DNA from: Glomus cerebriforme
Lineage: Eukaryota > Glomeromycota > Glomeromycetes > Glomerales > Glomeraceae
Reading direction: 5' to 3'
Assembly: GCA_003550305.1 (NCBI GenBank)
Contig: QKYT01000067.1
Location: forward strand, 144,007-208,006
DNA: 64,000 nt
A program made the position numbers and the translations under genes. Below are positions 34,620-47,266 of the stretch, piece after piece (position 1 is the first letter of the stretch; every line of letters begins with the position of its first letter). Under the pieces are notes generated by a model. It saw nothing but the letters and a program-made list of their open reading frames with translations. It was not told the origin of the DNA and made no database searches.

Positions 34620-36960
34620 TAAATAGAAAATTTGTATTTTACACATTCCGCACAGAATGCATTTGCTAAGCTCTTAGTTAAAATTGCCAAATTCAGGAAG
34701 AAATTTTCTGAAATTGAGGGTGAGAATGCTAAGATTTCTGAACTTAGAAAAAAGGTTGCAGAGGTTGAAACTGAAAATGCAAAGCTGAGGCAAATTATTG
34801 AGGAGAATACCAGACACAATGTCAGAGTTGAGAAATTAGAGCAAAAAAATACAGAACTTAAGACTAGACTTACAATAATAGAACAGAATTCCATGACAGT
34901 AGATGGACAATTAAAGAATAATAAGAAAGTGATTGCAAAGTTACCAGCCTCATCTTCTTGCATATATTTAGATGTGAAGTTAAAAGTAAAAGTGAAAAGC
35001 ACTGAAAAGTGTTTCACTAAAGATTCTTTATCTAATGATAATTTACTACCAATTCTTGACTATAGTTAAGAAAAGCAGGATTAATGTAATAATAATACCT
35101 CTCTGCCATCTTATATAAGTGATCAGAAGTCATCAGAAGACAGAGAACTGGATACTTTCTTAATGATACATATAAGAAAAATGTTAGTAATAGGATAAGA
35201 CAATATAATAAGAAGAAGAGGCTACTATGTGAATCTGTTCAAGATATTACTGACTTATCACACAGTACAGAGATCACTAATAATCATAAAAAATCAAAAT
35301 TATCACGTGACAAAAAAACTATTATTATTGGTAATGATCAAGATTCAAAATTATCACATAATTTACAGTAGATGATAATATCTCTGCTTCATTCTCTATT
35401 GAAGACCACTTATCAAGTAATATGAAAATAATTATTTGTTTAAAGTATAATCCTTCTAGACCCATTTCTTTAGTGACATCAGATAAACTATGTGATGAGA
35501 TCACTTTAAGCAATACAACTGAGGGTTCTGTACAGAGCTTAGCTTATTAGTATGATGAGGCTATAAGAATAGATTTAAAAAAAATCTTATATTAGTATCA
35601 TTATTTCTTTAAGTTTGAAAATAAAGTTAAAATTATTACAACTGATGGCAAGATTAAAGATAAGATAGCAAGGACAATGATATATAAAAAAATGCTACAG
35701 TATTTAACTAATATTACTCAAGATAATTTGCGAATTCAAACTCATAGAGCTAAAAAATTTCTTATGCTATTTGGAGAAAAAGAAATTAGAATTGATAAAA
35801 TTAAGTTAGTCACTTGTAATGCGAATGATATTTCTAAATTAAATAATACTCAAATTCAAAATATTATAGATTATATGAATGATCAGATTCATGTAATTTT
35901 GAAAACCATTACCAATGGTAATGGTCAGAGTTATATGACTTTATCAGAAATGATTTCATTAGTCACATCTCAAATAAGTAGGGCTAATCTAACCTATAAT
36001 CATGCCTATTTTCGTAACAAGACATTGGATCAATATCCTAATTTATACAGAGAATTTAGTAGTGAAGATTTTGATTATTTTGGATTATCAATGAGAAAAT
36101 ATGCCTATTATGCAAGTTAGAGCATGATGATGAGAAAAGTTTAAAAGGTAGATATAAAACTGGATCTTATTTTATTAAATGTGAACAGCATAAAATTGAG
36201 ATAACTGTATAGTCTCATTATTTTATAATACTATATTTGCTCACGCTTCATTGTAATATTTTTTTAGGGCTAATTTATGTTAACTAATACCTAATTTAAA
36301 TTGATTCACAATCATAGAAAAAGATAACATGACCAAATCTGATAAAATATTAATTTTTAAATATCTGGATTAGCATGCTAAATTAAGTAGATTACCAAGT
36401 ATTTTGATAGATAAGATTCAATCTAAATTATATAAAAAATATAAAAAAGAAATTGAATATAAGCCATGGTAATTATCAAAAGCCCGTTTTCTCATAAATT
36501 CAAAATCAGAAAACAAAGCATCCTATTTATCTTTTTCTGAGCAATGTGAAGAAAAAAAGCCTATCACTTTTAAAGCCAAACTTAATTCTGAATTAATTAT
36601 CAAATCTGTTTTAAAGCATTTCATATACTTGAAATTCTGAAATAGTTTTAGAGAAATTGATAATTATAATTTTACATCACTTCAGCCATGAAGTTCACCA
36701 TATTCTATTTATAATGAAAATATGGGAATTATGAATTACATGGCTTATGGTACTGCAAGAATGGGAATGAATTCCCTTATGATTCTAAATTAGTGAAGTT
36801 GTATTTTCAAGATAAGTTAAAATATTGTCTTATCTGTAACACTTCAAAAATTAAACTCAAGTTCACAATTATAATATAGAAGCTTATCGAACTATTCCTA
36901 CATTTGTATTTATTTTTTTCATTAAAAGAATTTTCAACTACCCTAGCATCATCATAAAAA
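34620..36960 (+). pseudogene. Decayed member of a dispersed coiled-coil family
   Basis: 34632-35069 is open and encodes a long heptad-rich coiled coil (KFRKKFSEIEGENAKISELR, KLEQKNTELKTRLTIIEQN). After stops, 35677-36120 reads MIYKKMLQYLTNITQDNLRI and KIKLVTCNANDISKLNN. A third part near 36330-36840 (TKSDKILIFKYLD, SKLYKKYKKEIEYKPW, then FTSLQP and ENMGIMNYMAYGTARMGMN) continues in broken frames. The order suggests one long ancestral protein. I know similar repetitive proteins from Rhizophagus annotations, but no function. The 145-residue coiled-coil frame alone could still be expressed. Confidence 0.6.
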
Positions 36961-37979
36961 ATTCAGTCATGTGATATTTACTAATTAAATATGCACAAGC
37001 ATGTAAAAGCATGTGGTACACCTGTAATAAATAAGGGATGATAAATAAATTTTACTATGCAAAAAAATTCTGTTCCTCAAATACTTAATAAAAATGCAAT
37101 ACAGCTGATCATATACCAGGTGATATTAAACATCACCGGTTATGTGATTGTAAATTTTTCTATTAATAAAGATAGAATCTAGGGGATAGATAAATATGGG
37201 GAGTCAACTTAAGGTTACATAAATAAATGATCATGAGACCGAACTGAAATTATATATAAAATTACTATGTTTTACTATATAATTATTTATAAAGCATAGA
37301 ATCTTGATGATCTTATCTCAATAAAAAATGATAATCATAACACAATACAATTATACCAAGATGACATAATGCTAACACAGGTTTAAAGGTGGTTATTATT
37401 ACATAATTTATTATAATTAACCAGGAAAATTTTGGTAAATTGTGGTTTTTTTTTTGTTGAATTTAATGAAAATGGAAAATTTCACATTTTTACAAAAAAA
37501 ACTAAATGGCACCGTTTCTTTAAAATTAACCAAAATTAATAATATAAATGTTGTGAAATAATATAAAAATATTGGTAGAATTTAACAAAATTACCTTAAA
37601 ATTAGCAAGAATTTAACAAAATTACCTTAAAATTATCAAGAATTTAATAAAATTACCTTAAAATTTATTGGCAAAATTTTAATCTATGAAGTTCTGCAAC
37701 CCAAAATCTGCGCAAATCTCCAAAAAGCCAAAAATCTNTNCAGAAATTTTATTATTAATCTGTAAAATATTTTAGTTATACATTTATTTTTCAGTTGTAT
37801 AATATAATTTATACTTTATTAATTTTATTAATTACAGTTAAATATATTTACAAATTAAAAACTAATTTACATGATATTATTAAATACAAAAAAAATTAAG
37901 TTTCTATTCTTTAATGTTGTTAATAGTTTAGACATAATTCCAGTTGATTCAATTCTAATAAACAACTAAAATATTTTTA
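36961..37979. other. Spacer with short repeated words, no gene seen
   Basis: At 37580-37670 the phrase AAAATTACCTTAAAATTA(G/T)CAAGAATTTAA recurs three times. Undetermined bases occur at 37738 and 37740. Otherwise AT-rich and non-coding. Confidence 0.45.
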
Positions 37980-39260
37980 TTGAAATCTCATATACTCACG
38001 TCTGAAAAAATCTACAAAAAAAAAGAAATAATAAATGTTAGTTATTAAATTTATTAAAAAAGAAATTAAAAAATATTTAAAGGTATTATTATACCATCAA
38101 AATCCTATAATCCATCTGGAAGAACTTACAAAAAAAATAACGAAACATTCATTAATAATATTTCATTAAAAACAAAAAAAAAAATAATAATTTTTCGAAG
38201 ATATACCTTTAAAGTACTATCTGGAAAAACCTATAAAAGAAAAGGAAAGAAATGTTAGTAATGTTTTTTTAATAAAAAAAATTATATCTCTTCCAATACA
38301 AACCTTCAAAGTCCAGATCAAATCCTGAAGCTAAAGTCCTAATTTTTGAAGTCCAAGTTGAATCTGAACCTACAAGAAAAAAAAAGAATGTTACATTAGT
38401 AATGTTTCTTTTAATACCCCTCCCTCTTTACTACAAACCTATTTCGAAGTTCCATACCCGAAGACTCAAACCTACAAAAGAAAGAATGTTAGCTAATATT
38501 CATTAAATTAAAAAAAATAAAAAAAAATAGAATTTCAAAGAATTACCTTTGAAATGGGAGTTCTTCAGCTTCCTAAACCTAAAGAAATAAAAAGAACATT
38601 AGTAAATAAAAAAAATAATAAAAAATAATAATTCATTTTGAAGTCTTACCTTTGAAATGGGAGTCTGGAGTCATACTTCAGTTTTCTGGAATCTAAAGAA
38701 AAACAAAAAGAATNTTAGTAAATGTTCATTTAATAAAAAAATAAAGAAAAAAATTTTTGAAGTCTTACCTTTAAAATGGGAGTCCGGAGTTATAATTCAG
38801 TTTTTTGGAATCTAAAGAAAAACAAAAAAAATGTTAATAAATGTTCATTTAATAAAAAAAAATAAAGAAAAAAATTTTCAAAGTCTTACCTTCAAAATGG
38901 GAGTCTGGAGCCATATTTTGGTTTCCTGAAATCTAAAAAAATAAAAGAACATTAGTAAACATTTATAAATAAAAAAAAATAATAATTCATTTTAAAATTA
39001 TTACTTTTGAAATAGGAGTCTGGAGCCATAATTCAGTTTTCTGGAACCTAAAGAAAACAAAAAGAATATTAGTAAACATTCATTTAATAAAAAAAAAATA
39101 TATATATATACTTATCTACCTTTGAAAGTAAAGTCCGAAGATAATAAGAGAAGTTCAGAGTTCTGCAAAAAAAAAAAATAAAAAAAAAGCTGCATGTCAC
39201 AAATTAAACATAAAGTTTGGAGAACTTAACCAATTTTGTCCAAGATTTTGAAACCTAAAA
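37980..39260 (-). repeat. Array of micro-exon-like units with canonical splice signals
   Basis: Read on the minus strand, this is a run of about a dozen short segments, each bounded by a strong acceptor (TTTTCTTTAG type) and donor (GTAAGACTTC type). Four consecutive ones are exactly 43 nt: 39047-39005, 38932-38890, 38811-38769 and 38692-38650, with a period of 115-121 bp and a core GACTCCCATTTCAAAG. Flanking segments are 12-66 nt (for example near 38560, 38440, 38320, 38220, 38110 and 39240). One frame of the 43-nt unit reads SRKLKYDSRLPFQ. I could not join the units into one long open frame because 43 is not a multiple of three. It may be an exon-repeat gene whose ends were not found, or its relic. 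Confidence 0.55.
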
Positions 39261-40586
39261 TTTAAAACAGTTAAATAATAGTTTAACTGAAGTTTATCAG
39301 AATAAAAAAAAATAACGATTTTTGTGCAAAGTTTTTAACAAATTTGCAATATTAAAGATTATTGCACATTTTTTCTAAAAACTTTACTAAAAAAATTTGA
39401 AGAAAATTATTTGAAGAATTGTGCAGATATTTCAAATTTTGCAGATTTCTGCAGTTCTGCATCTCTAAAATTTTTCCAATATATTCCAGCTACATTTAAA
39501 TATAAGTAAACTGAATATTTAGCAGTTTTACCATTAAATAAAAGATTTAATCTTTAGATTGTTTATTTATAATAAAAGTTTTAAACTTATACTTACAATT
39601 TTTAATTTATTTGATTTTATAAAGTACATTATTGAAAAAATAATTATCNATTATAATTCAACATTATTTTGGAAAATGTTACGTTATTTTGGTAAATTTT
39701 GCATTTTCAAGAAATATGTAACATTTTCCAGAATAATGCAACATTTGATTTTTTTTTTTAAATTATAATAAATATTATAATAATCTTATGATAAATTTAT
39801 ATATGAAAAATTATCTAGTGTAATACATTATTTTCAAGAAAATTCAACATTTTTCCAAAAAATATACAATTTAAATTTTTTTATAAATCGAATAATGTTA
39901 TGCTAATGTTATGCCAAAAATTGTTCAGTATAATATATATTTTCCAAAAAAAATCCAAAATTTGCTTTTTTTGCAATTTGAACAATGGACTTTATTTGAC
40001 TTGTGTAAGCTATATACAATGCGAATTTTATCATCGTCACGCTTTTAGTTCTTGAGATATTTTCAATTGGCTATTAGAAATATCCCAAAACTATATAAAA
40101 TTTCATTATATACTTGAAAATAATACACAATAAAAGGAGAAAATACTATTTTTAAAGATTTTTGATAAAAATATTTAGAATTTTTTATTGAGATCTCATA
40201 AAAAAAAAGTCTAATTTCTAACTTTCTATTATTAAGTGATAAAAACATATAAAAACTAAGAATAAAACAACCAGTGGTCCTATTTGAATAAAAAAACTTT
40301 GCTTATATAGAGCTAGCATATATAATTTTAACTTTTTAAATTGGCTGCTTTTCTGTATATATGTGTTGAGAAAAATAAAAATTTTGCAAAATTTAATATG
40401 AATTTTTTTTGTGTAACTAATTTTTTATGACCAGTTCTGTCTCACAACCATTAACTTGTGTAACTCTAAGTTGGCCCTCTATTTATTTATCTAACCCTTG
40501 ATGAGTCAGATTATTTATATGACAATCAGTTTTATATATAGTATATAATTCCTATTTCTATCCTATTTCTGTAAAAAAAATTTCTT
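39261..40586. other. AT-rich spacer, no gene seen
   Basis: Contains words such as AATGTTACGTTATTTTGGTA and GCAACATTTGATTTTTT that recur imperfectly around 39660-39960. An n lies at 39650. Small frames at 39559-39768 and 40063-40248 look random. Confidence 0.4.
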
Positions 40587-42720
40587 GTGAAACTATTTTT
40601 TTTACGCAAAATCACATACAGTAACATATCAACTGATAATATTCTTGATATTTTCAACAGACTTGCTAATGAGACCAATGCATTAGATGAAGGAGAATTG
40701 GTTTGTTTATTTGAATATCTTACTAATAAGGATACCAATAAATCTGATATTGAGAAATTTCTAATGTTCTGCCCAAGCAACAATGCTAAGCTTTCATACT
40801 TAAGAGTGATATCAAAAAAATCTGAATCTGGTATATTTGTCTTCTCTGTCATATTTGTCAATAATAATACCAAATACTTATATAATCTTGTGCTTTTCTT
40901 TCTTGCTTCTTATCATTAAACCCATCCAAACAACATATTTATGTTATCACAGATCAGTCTGATGCTAGTAAGTAAATCATAATAAGTTTTGATTTTTGTC
41001 AGTCATTGTCACTATGACATATACACTAGTAATATTGAATTGAATATCTCTTTTTTCTATTTTCTAACCAATAATGTTAAACTTTTTTGTGAACAAATAA
41101 TTTTGCTTCTTTGAAGAGAGGTATTGTTCAAGTCATTAAAGAAGAAGTAGGTTGTGAATTTAAGAAAGTACATTATTTTTTAAAAGAAAACATGAGTTTA
41201 CAAGGTATATTATTCATCTGATTAATAAATAACTATTTCTGTAAACGTCATTAACGATTTGCGATTAAGTTATTCAATATTATCCGATATTGGTGATAGT
41301 AAAACATGCTATAATATCCAATTATTATCATAACTTGATAAGGTTTTGACATTGACTTCCTATTAAGATTGACCGATATTACCAAAGCAAAAAGTCCTGG
41401 AAAATTTTCAAATCCACCTAACAAAGATAATGCAGTTGCAGAAAATGAAGTACAAGAATACTTTATAACTAAATGCAAGACACTAGAGAAGTTTGGCAAT
41501 TTAAACAACAAGCTTGTTGTTAAAGATACACATGCTTTACCACTACTGAGAACTCGAAACCAGATTTTGTCTTCATTCAAAAAGATTCAACTACAGATCC
41601 ATTAAATATTGTTGTTGTTAGTGAAATAAAGATACGAACTGGTGAATTATTTAGCAATATAGATGTAGGACAAGCAATATTGTTCAGTGAGAAAGTACTT
41701 CAACTACAACTATGGTAAAAATTTGTGTATGTAGTATTGATGGATTGTATTAAAATTAATATATTTATAGTGTATAGAACAGATAGGAATACTAACTATT
41801 CAGAAAAAATCACCAATTATACATATGATTACATAAAATCTGAGAATTTAGCATTCACGAAAGATGAAGGAAATAAAGGATGGAGATATCTGGTAACAAT
41901 TATTGAAAGCTCTCCAAATTTGTTAGAATGGATTAAACCATTATTGAAATTTACTACTGAAGAAATTCAGTTAGTTTGATCTATTCAGTTAGTATGGGCA
42001 GGACTAGTATTGTATATGAAAGAACATTTAATGAAGAATCTGTGGTCATGAAAATAACAAAAAAGGCGAATATTTTTCCTGTTTTGAAAGTGAAAGAAAT
42101 GCATTACAAGAACTGTCAAAACTTAATTTATCTTATATTCTAAAAGTCATTCTTCACAATGAAAACACTTTTGTAATGACTCCGCTTGGTGAAAAAATTC
42201 ATAATTTGCAAAAGGGAGACTTCAAGGATATCATTAATATTTTTAAATTAGTGCATTCATTAAATTATATACATAGAAATCTTCGTAAATATAATTTTAT
42301 CTGTAATAAAAATGGAAAAATAGTTATTATTGACTAGGGGTATTGTATAAAGATGAATCATGACTTCATATTTGTAGGGAGATTAGAAGTTATGCCAGAT
42401 GAAGTCCTGTTATTAATAATCAACGAAAAAAAAATTGATTATGGTCCAGAAGTTAATTTAGTATATTTGGTACGTTTATTCTACTTGATATTTCACAGAC
42501 TATCATTGAATAGAGCTCACTTTAATAAAGATGATGATATTAAAGCACGAGCATAAATTATTTTAAATTTCTGAAAAGATTGTGGATAATCAGATGTATG
42601 GAATAATATTTATAGTGTAATAGATGACTTAGACTATGATCAATTAATTCTTGGGCTTGAAAAGTTGTTTTAGATTGCTACTTTACAGTAGATGATTTAG
42701 ATTTTATCGTATCTCTTCTA
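40587..42720 (+). pseudogene. Decayed kinase-like gene of a dispersed family
   Basis: Upstream pieces (40587-40919, RLANETNALDEGELVCLFEY; 41369-41605, PNKDNAVAENEVQEYFI; 41725-41979, SPNLLEWIKPLLKFTTEE) precede a protein-kinase-like domain in broken frames from about 41990: a glycine-loop-like GRTSIVYE, VVMKITKKANI (beta-3 Lys), VMTPLGEKIHNLQKGD, an HRD-like YIHRNLRKYNF, an IVIID-stop-G in place of the metal-binding loop (stop at 42335-42337), then LEVMPDEVLLLIINEKKIDY and NNIYSVIDDLDYDQLILGLE. Several stops and a frameshift near 42060. HRD Asp is replaced by Asn and the D-x-G loop is interrupted, so it is not active. Whether the upstream frames belong to the same gene is inferred. Confidence 0.65.
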
Positions 42721-43008
42721 ATGGCTTGATATAACAAAAAACTAAATGCAATAGCTTACTGGTTTTTATAACATATATCAATAAAAATTCAATAAAGCAT
42801 TCTTCATCCTTGTTATTTTTTTATATATTCAGATGTACAGTATAACTGTACATTGGAGTGTTAATGTAATAAAGTTTGGATTTTTATTTTCTGTGCATCC
42901 GTACAGAGATATATAATGGTGATAAATAGGGTTTTTACACCAAAAAAAATCTAAATTCAAAAAATAAGCGGTAAAAATTAAACATGGTAAACGTGATACA
43001 GGATGATA

Positions 43009-43096
43009 CTTAACCCTAACTTCTAATCCTAACCTAATATAACTCTAACCTAACCCTAACCTAATACTAACTTAATACTAACTTAATACTAACTCT
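43009..43096. repeat. Interstitial telomere-like tract
   Basis: A run of TAACCCTAACTTCTAATCCT and AACCTAACCCTAACCTAATA followed by three ACTTAATACTA words. This is the C-rich strand of a degenerate (TTAGGG)n array, inside an otherwise repeat-rich region and not at a contig end. Confidence 0.65.
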
Positions 43097-43376
43097 GCTG
43101 GGATGCATTTTGTGTGGGTTGCGTAAAATATAAATTCCCATAAAGTTTATATACCGATTTATTACATTATTTTGTAATGCTTCTATTTAAGCAATAAATT
43201 AAGTTCATGATCATATTGTAGCATAAACTGAAATAGATCATGTGAAATTGATCACCTGCAGTTCGATATCAGAAAAATTTTTGCCAAAGAATAGGGTTAT
43301 ATGACATGTAAATCGCATATATTATTCCATTATTTAATTTTTGTATGTTATGTCTCCGGCCAACTTGTTATCATAT

Positions 43377-44939
43377 TACAGCTATTTTATAAGTCATAAG
43401 ACACTCGGCAAATTTTACTGCCAAATATGTGTCAGCAACTCAGCAAAGTAAATAACAAACACGTGATAAATTATATATAAATACGTGATGTAACTTTGTT
43501 TATATAATTGCGATAATTGTACTTTATTGCTTATCACTTTATTAGTATAGTATAATGATTTTAGAATTTCGTTTAAATGCTTATCTTATCTGTCTTACTT
43601 GCTTGAATTATCAAAATGAATATGGTTAAAAATGTACCTGCTAAGCAAGAAAAATAATATGGAAAAAGAAAAAAGCTGAACATGATTATGTTGTAGATTT
43701 TAGTGATAAACTATTTACATAAAGAGGTATTACAAACCAAAAAATTTTATTAAACTTAAGATTTGTTGACTGGTTTTTTGATAATATTTCTCAAAATATT
43801 GAACTTTTATCATTTTTACCAAATGATTTTGTAAACATTTGTCAGTAAATATTTTTTATTAGTTTATATTCTTATATTTATAAATAACTTACATTATATT
43901 GAGTTTGTATTTTAGGATATGTTACATTAGTATGTTATAATCAGTTTAAGCAGTCTTAAAAGAAACTTAATAGAGCAATTAATATTTTTTATGATTTGAA
44001 TAATCTGAGTACATTTGGTCAAATTAAAGAAGAAATTTTATCTCATACTCTTCCATTAGAATGGGACAAAATAGAACTAAAACATAATGCCTCTTCTATT
44101 GTATATCTTTTTTTTATGAACAAAAAATGTGAGCTTATATATATATTTTCCTTTAAAATTCCATCTATAATAATGAGAAAATATTCTTCTATCATAAGCA
44201 GACTCATCAGAAAATACAAGCTATGATAGAGAATATTGTGACATATGTACTATAAAATTCAATTTATCATTTTTATTACGTTCTATTGCAGGTTTAGATA
44301 ACTAAAAAATAATAAAATTCAAAGATTATTAAAAATTTTGACTATAATTTGCATATAAATTTATTTACCTGTTTGTGTGTATAATCAAGACGATGAATTT
44401 CTTTTCAGATGGTATAGTAACTAATATGACAATTCAGCTATAATTCCATTTCAGATTGCAGCTTCCATAAATACTAATCTATTTTTTCTTTTAAAAGATT
44501 TTCTAAATACTTTATATCATTGACTTTAAGTATTTTTGTTCGTCCTAATAATGGTGATAAATCTTCAACACATTCATATTTTTGGAAGTATATATAAACT
44601 CTAAAAACAGAAGATTGACTAATGTTTAAATGTCCTACTATTATTCTACAAGACAAGTCTTCTAAGTATTTTTCAACAATTAACTAATAAATTTATTCAT
44701 TTAGTTTTTTTTGGAATGGGTATTATGCATTAGTACTATACGCATAAAAAATATATGAAAATTAATTATAATAATTATAAAACATGTATATTTACATAAG
44801 AGGTTAAAGCAATATTATTGGCTATTAAGTTTTTGGTAATAATTTCTCTGTTCACTGAATTGCCAAGTTGTCGAATTGCCGACACATACTTGGCAGCAAA
44901 ATTTGCTGAGTATCCCATGACTTATAAAAACAGCTGTAA
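43377..44939. mobile_element. DNA transposon with about 75-bp inverted ends, Tc1/IS630-like
   Basis: The left arm TTACAGCTATTTTATAAGTC continuing ACTCGGCAAATTTTACTGCC pairs with the complement of the right arm, TTACAGCTGTTTTTATAAGT continuing ACTCAGCAAATTTTGCTGCC. Inside, a minus-strand helix-turn-helix transposase fragment lies near the right end, and a plus-strand relic (LSTFGQIKEEILSHTLPLEW at about 44002-44061) lies in the middle. Flanking target duplication not resolved. Confidence 0.68.
44370..44656 (-). pseudogene. Transposase N-terminal fragment (helix-turn-helix)
   Basis: Reads MSCRIIVGHLNISQSSVFRV, then YFQKYECVEDLSPLLGRTKI and KYLENLLKEKID, followed by stops and WKLQSEMEL, EIHRLDYTHKQVNKF. 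The DNA-binding part of Tc1/IS630-type transposases has this order: a helix-turn-helix, a G-R-P-like basic linker (here GRT), then a second helical domain. The catalytic domain is missing. Confidence 0.62.
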
Positions 44940-45099
44940 TAAAACAATATTTCAAATATAGATATTCACAATAGGATTTGGAATGTGTATATGCTAATCC
45001 TTTGTTATTTTTTATTGATTTGCAAGAGATTAATAGAATGACAAAATGTAGTGTATAATTACTAGTAAAAATCTGAAAAATATTTTTTTCTGTGAAATT

Positions 45100-46965
45100 T
45101 ACGGGTGATATAAAAACCCATTTTTAGCTTTAACTGGCAATATAGTTTTTTTTTAATTACAAGAATAATAAGTAGGCAGATATAGAGAACTAAAAGAGCT
45201 CAGTTAATTTGAAAGTAATTACTACTAACGAAATCAATATAAACACATACAAAATAGAAATATTTATGAAATACAATCAAGATGCAATAAAGCCCTTAAA
45301 TCAATTGCGTTAAATATATTAAAGTATCTTCTAGAAGATATTCTTTATGAAGAGCTAGATTTTTTATTGATTAAATCTAACAATACTATCCAGGATTATG
45401 GGTTATGTGAAGAATGTAATATACTCATTTGGACAAAAGACCTATCTAAATCGCTCATTTTAAATGTTTGTGATAATATGATCCATCAGACTTATGTAAA
45501 AAAAATCTACAAAGATAGAATATTACTTTGCTCATGTGAAAAGGCAAATAATAGTGATCTATTATTACCTTTTCAATACAGCATAGTTGATTATGGTGGT
45601 AAAGAAAAACGCAGTATTTTAGAATCTGAGAAACCTTTTCTTGTTAATTTTAAAAATCTTGGATATAATATCCTCAAAAGTCTTGATGATGAAACTGTTA
45701 AAGATATTGATTTTTCAGAACTAGATTCATGTTTCTAATGTGACAATAACATTTTAATATTACCTCTTAAGGCATTCTTATACCTCACATGCAGACATAT
45801 TTTTCACAGACTCTGTATTGAAAAAAACTTTTTCTTGGCACTTCAAGCACATATCCAGCCTTTGATTGTAGAAAGAATATGAATATCTTAAATTAAGCTA
45901 ATGCCTTTTATATCGTTTCCAATTTGCCATTATCTGAGACCTTTCAATTAAGTAGAATTTTACCTTTATCCAAGACAATAGGCAAAATATTTACCTTATA
46001 TATCTTCATTATCTATACAGATGAAAGGGATTGAGAATATAATAACTCAACAACTTAAAAGTACTTTGAATTGCATCAAATATTATAAAGATCTTTCTTC
46101 ATACCTCCCTCTGCTAGGCTTTCTTTGATTCTTCCCTCAATCTCAAGGTCTTCTGAAACTGCTTGTATATTTATATATCTATCAACTAATGATATAGAAA
46201 CTGATGATATGAAAACTAACAATGATAAAATAGTAACCAACAATTTTGAAATCCAGAGCTTAAGTACCATGCAAAATAAATACACTATAAAATTTGCTTC
46301 TACTAAAAATTATCTAGCAAAAAACAGAAGACCTCAACTAATGATGAGAAGTCATTTATTCTGAAGAGGCTTTTCAAGGAATTAATAATGCCAAGTTCTG
46401 CATCGAGTACCACTGATACGCAATCTGCTGCAATCACAGATCGAGATAATCTTACTAATTTATATGATAGCTAAAGATAAAAATAGAACTACAAATCAAA
46501 AGATTATTATGTGGTATTATTTGTTTGAAAAAGAACTTAAAAATATGTTTGATAGATTCAAAAGTCTTCATAGAGAATATAAGGCTTAGAGAATACTTAT
46601 TAAAGAAGTTACAAAGCAACTTCCAAGTGATTTATTGAAAAATACTATTAAGAAAAGGATAGAAAGAGCAAGAAAGATTTATGATTTATTTAATACTATT
46701 GGGTTTGATAAAATATAATGGGTAAAGAGCTTTTCAGTATCATATATCTATAGATTAAACTGGGATGATATCAATACCTTTAAAGAGAAAATTAGATAAG
46801 TTACTGCATTACAGTCACGTAGTTTTCACTAACAGGTCATCAGAAAATTTGAAATGCAAAAATATATATTTGATAATCCTTCCCTTTAGATTATTTTTGC
46901 CTACTAATGAATTAGCTAGAGGTGCTTTACATGTACTTATTAAATAAAGTTTTCCCATATTAGAC
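45100..46965 (+). pseudogene. Decayed member of a dispersed RING-like family
   Basis: 45367-45738 is open (LCEECNILIWTKDLSKSLIL, SILESEKPFLVNFKNLGYNI, SLDDETVKDIDFSELDSCF). After its stop a C-H-rich stretch reads IYL-type LPLKAFLYLTCRHIFHRLCI, reminiscent of one zinc-ligand half of a RING. Later segments contain SSASSTTDTQSAAITDRDNL, a basic helical part (KKRIERARKIYDLFN near 46651) and SVSYIYRLNWDDINTFK. Frames change several times. I recall a similar order in repetitive Rhizophagus proteins, but cannot name a function. Confidence 0.55.
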
Positions 46966-47266
46966 TTTTCTTCTTTTTTAATCTCCTAATGTTTTTTAAT
47001 TAATATATGCTATATGTAGAATAATGTATGATTTGCATAATAGTCTATAATTTTTTTTATAGAGCTGATTTAGTAAAAATGCTATGCATATGCATGTAAA
47101 TATAAAATTAGCTTAACTGAAATATGATCTTATATAAATCCTGATATGCTTGTAATTGAATTTGGATTTATTAAAGTATACTATTGCTAAATTAGCTAAA
47201 ATCAATAAAAACACTGTAAAATCAATAAAATTGTTGTAATTTGTTATAATCTACTAAAACACTAAT

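Noticed and set aside
34619..35017. 132-residue minus-strand frame with hydrophobic stretches
   Set aside because: It is the antisense of the coiled-coil frame 34632-35069; the plus-strand heptads explain it.
37980..39260. Calling the micro-exon array a protein-coding gene
   Set aside because: I could not connect the units in one reading frame or find a start, so it is listed as a repeat with exon-like structure.
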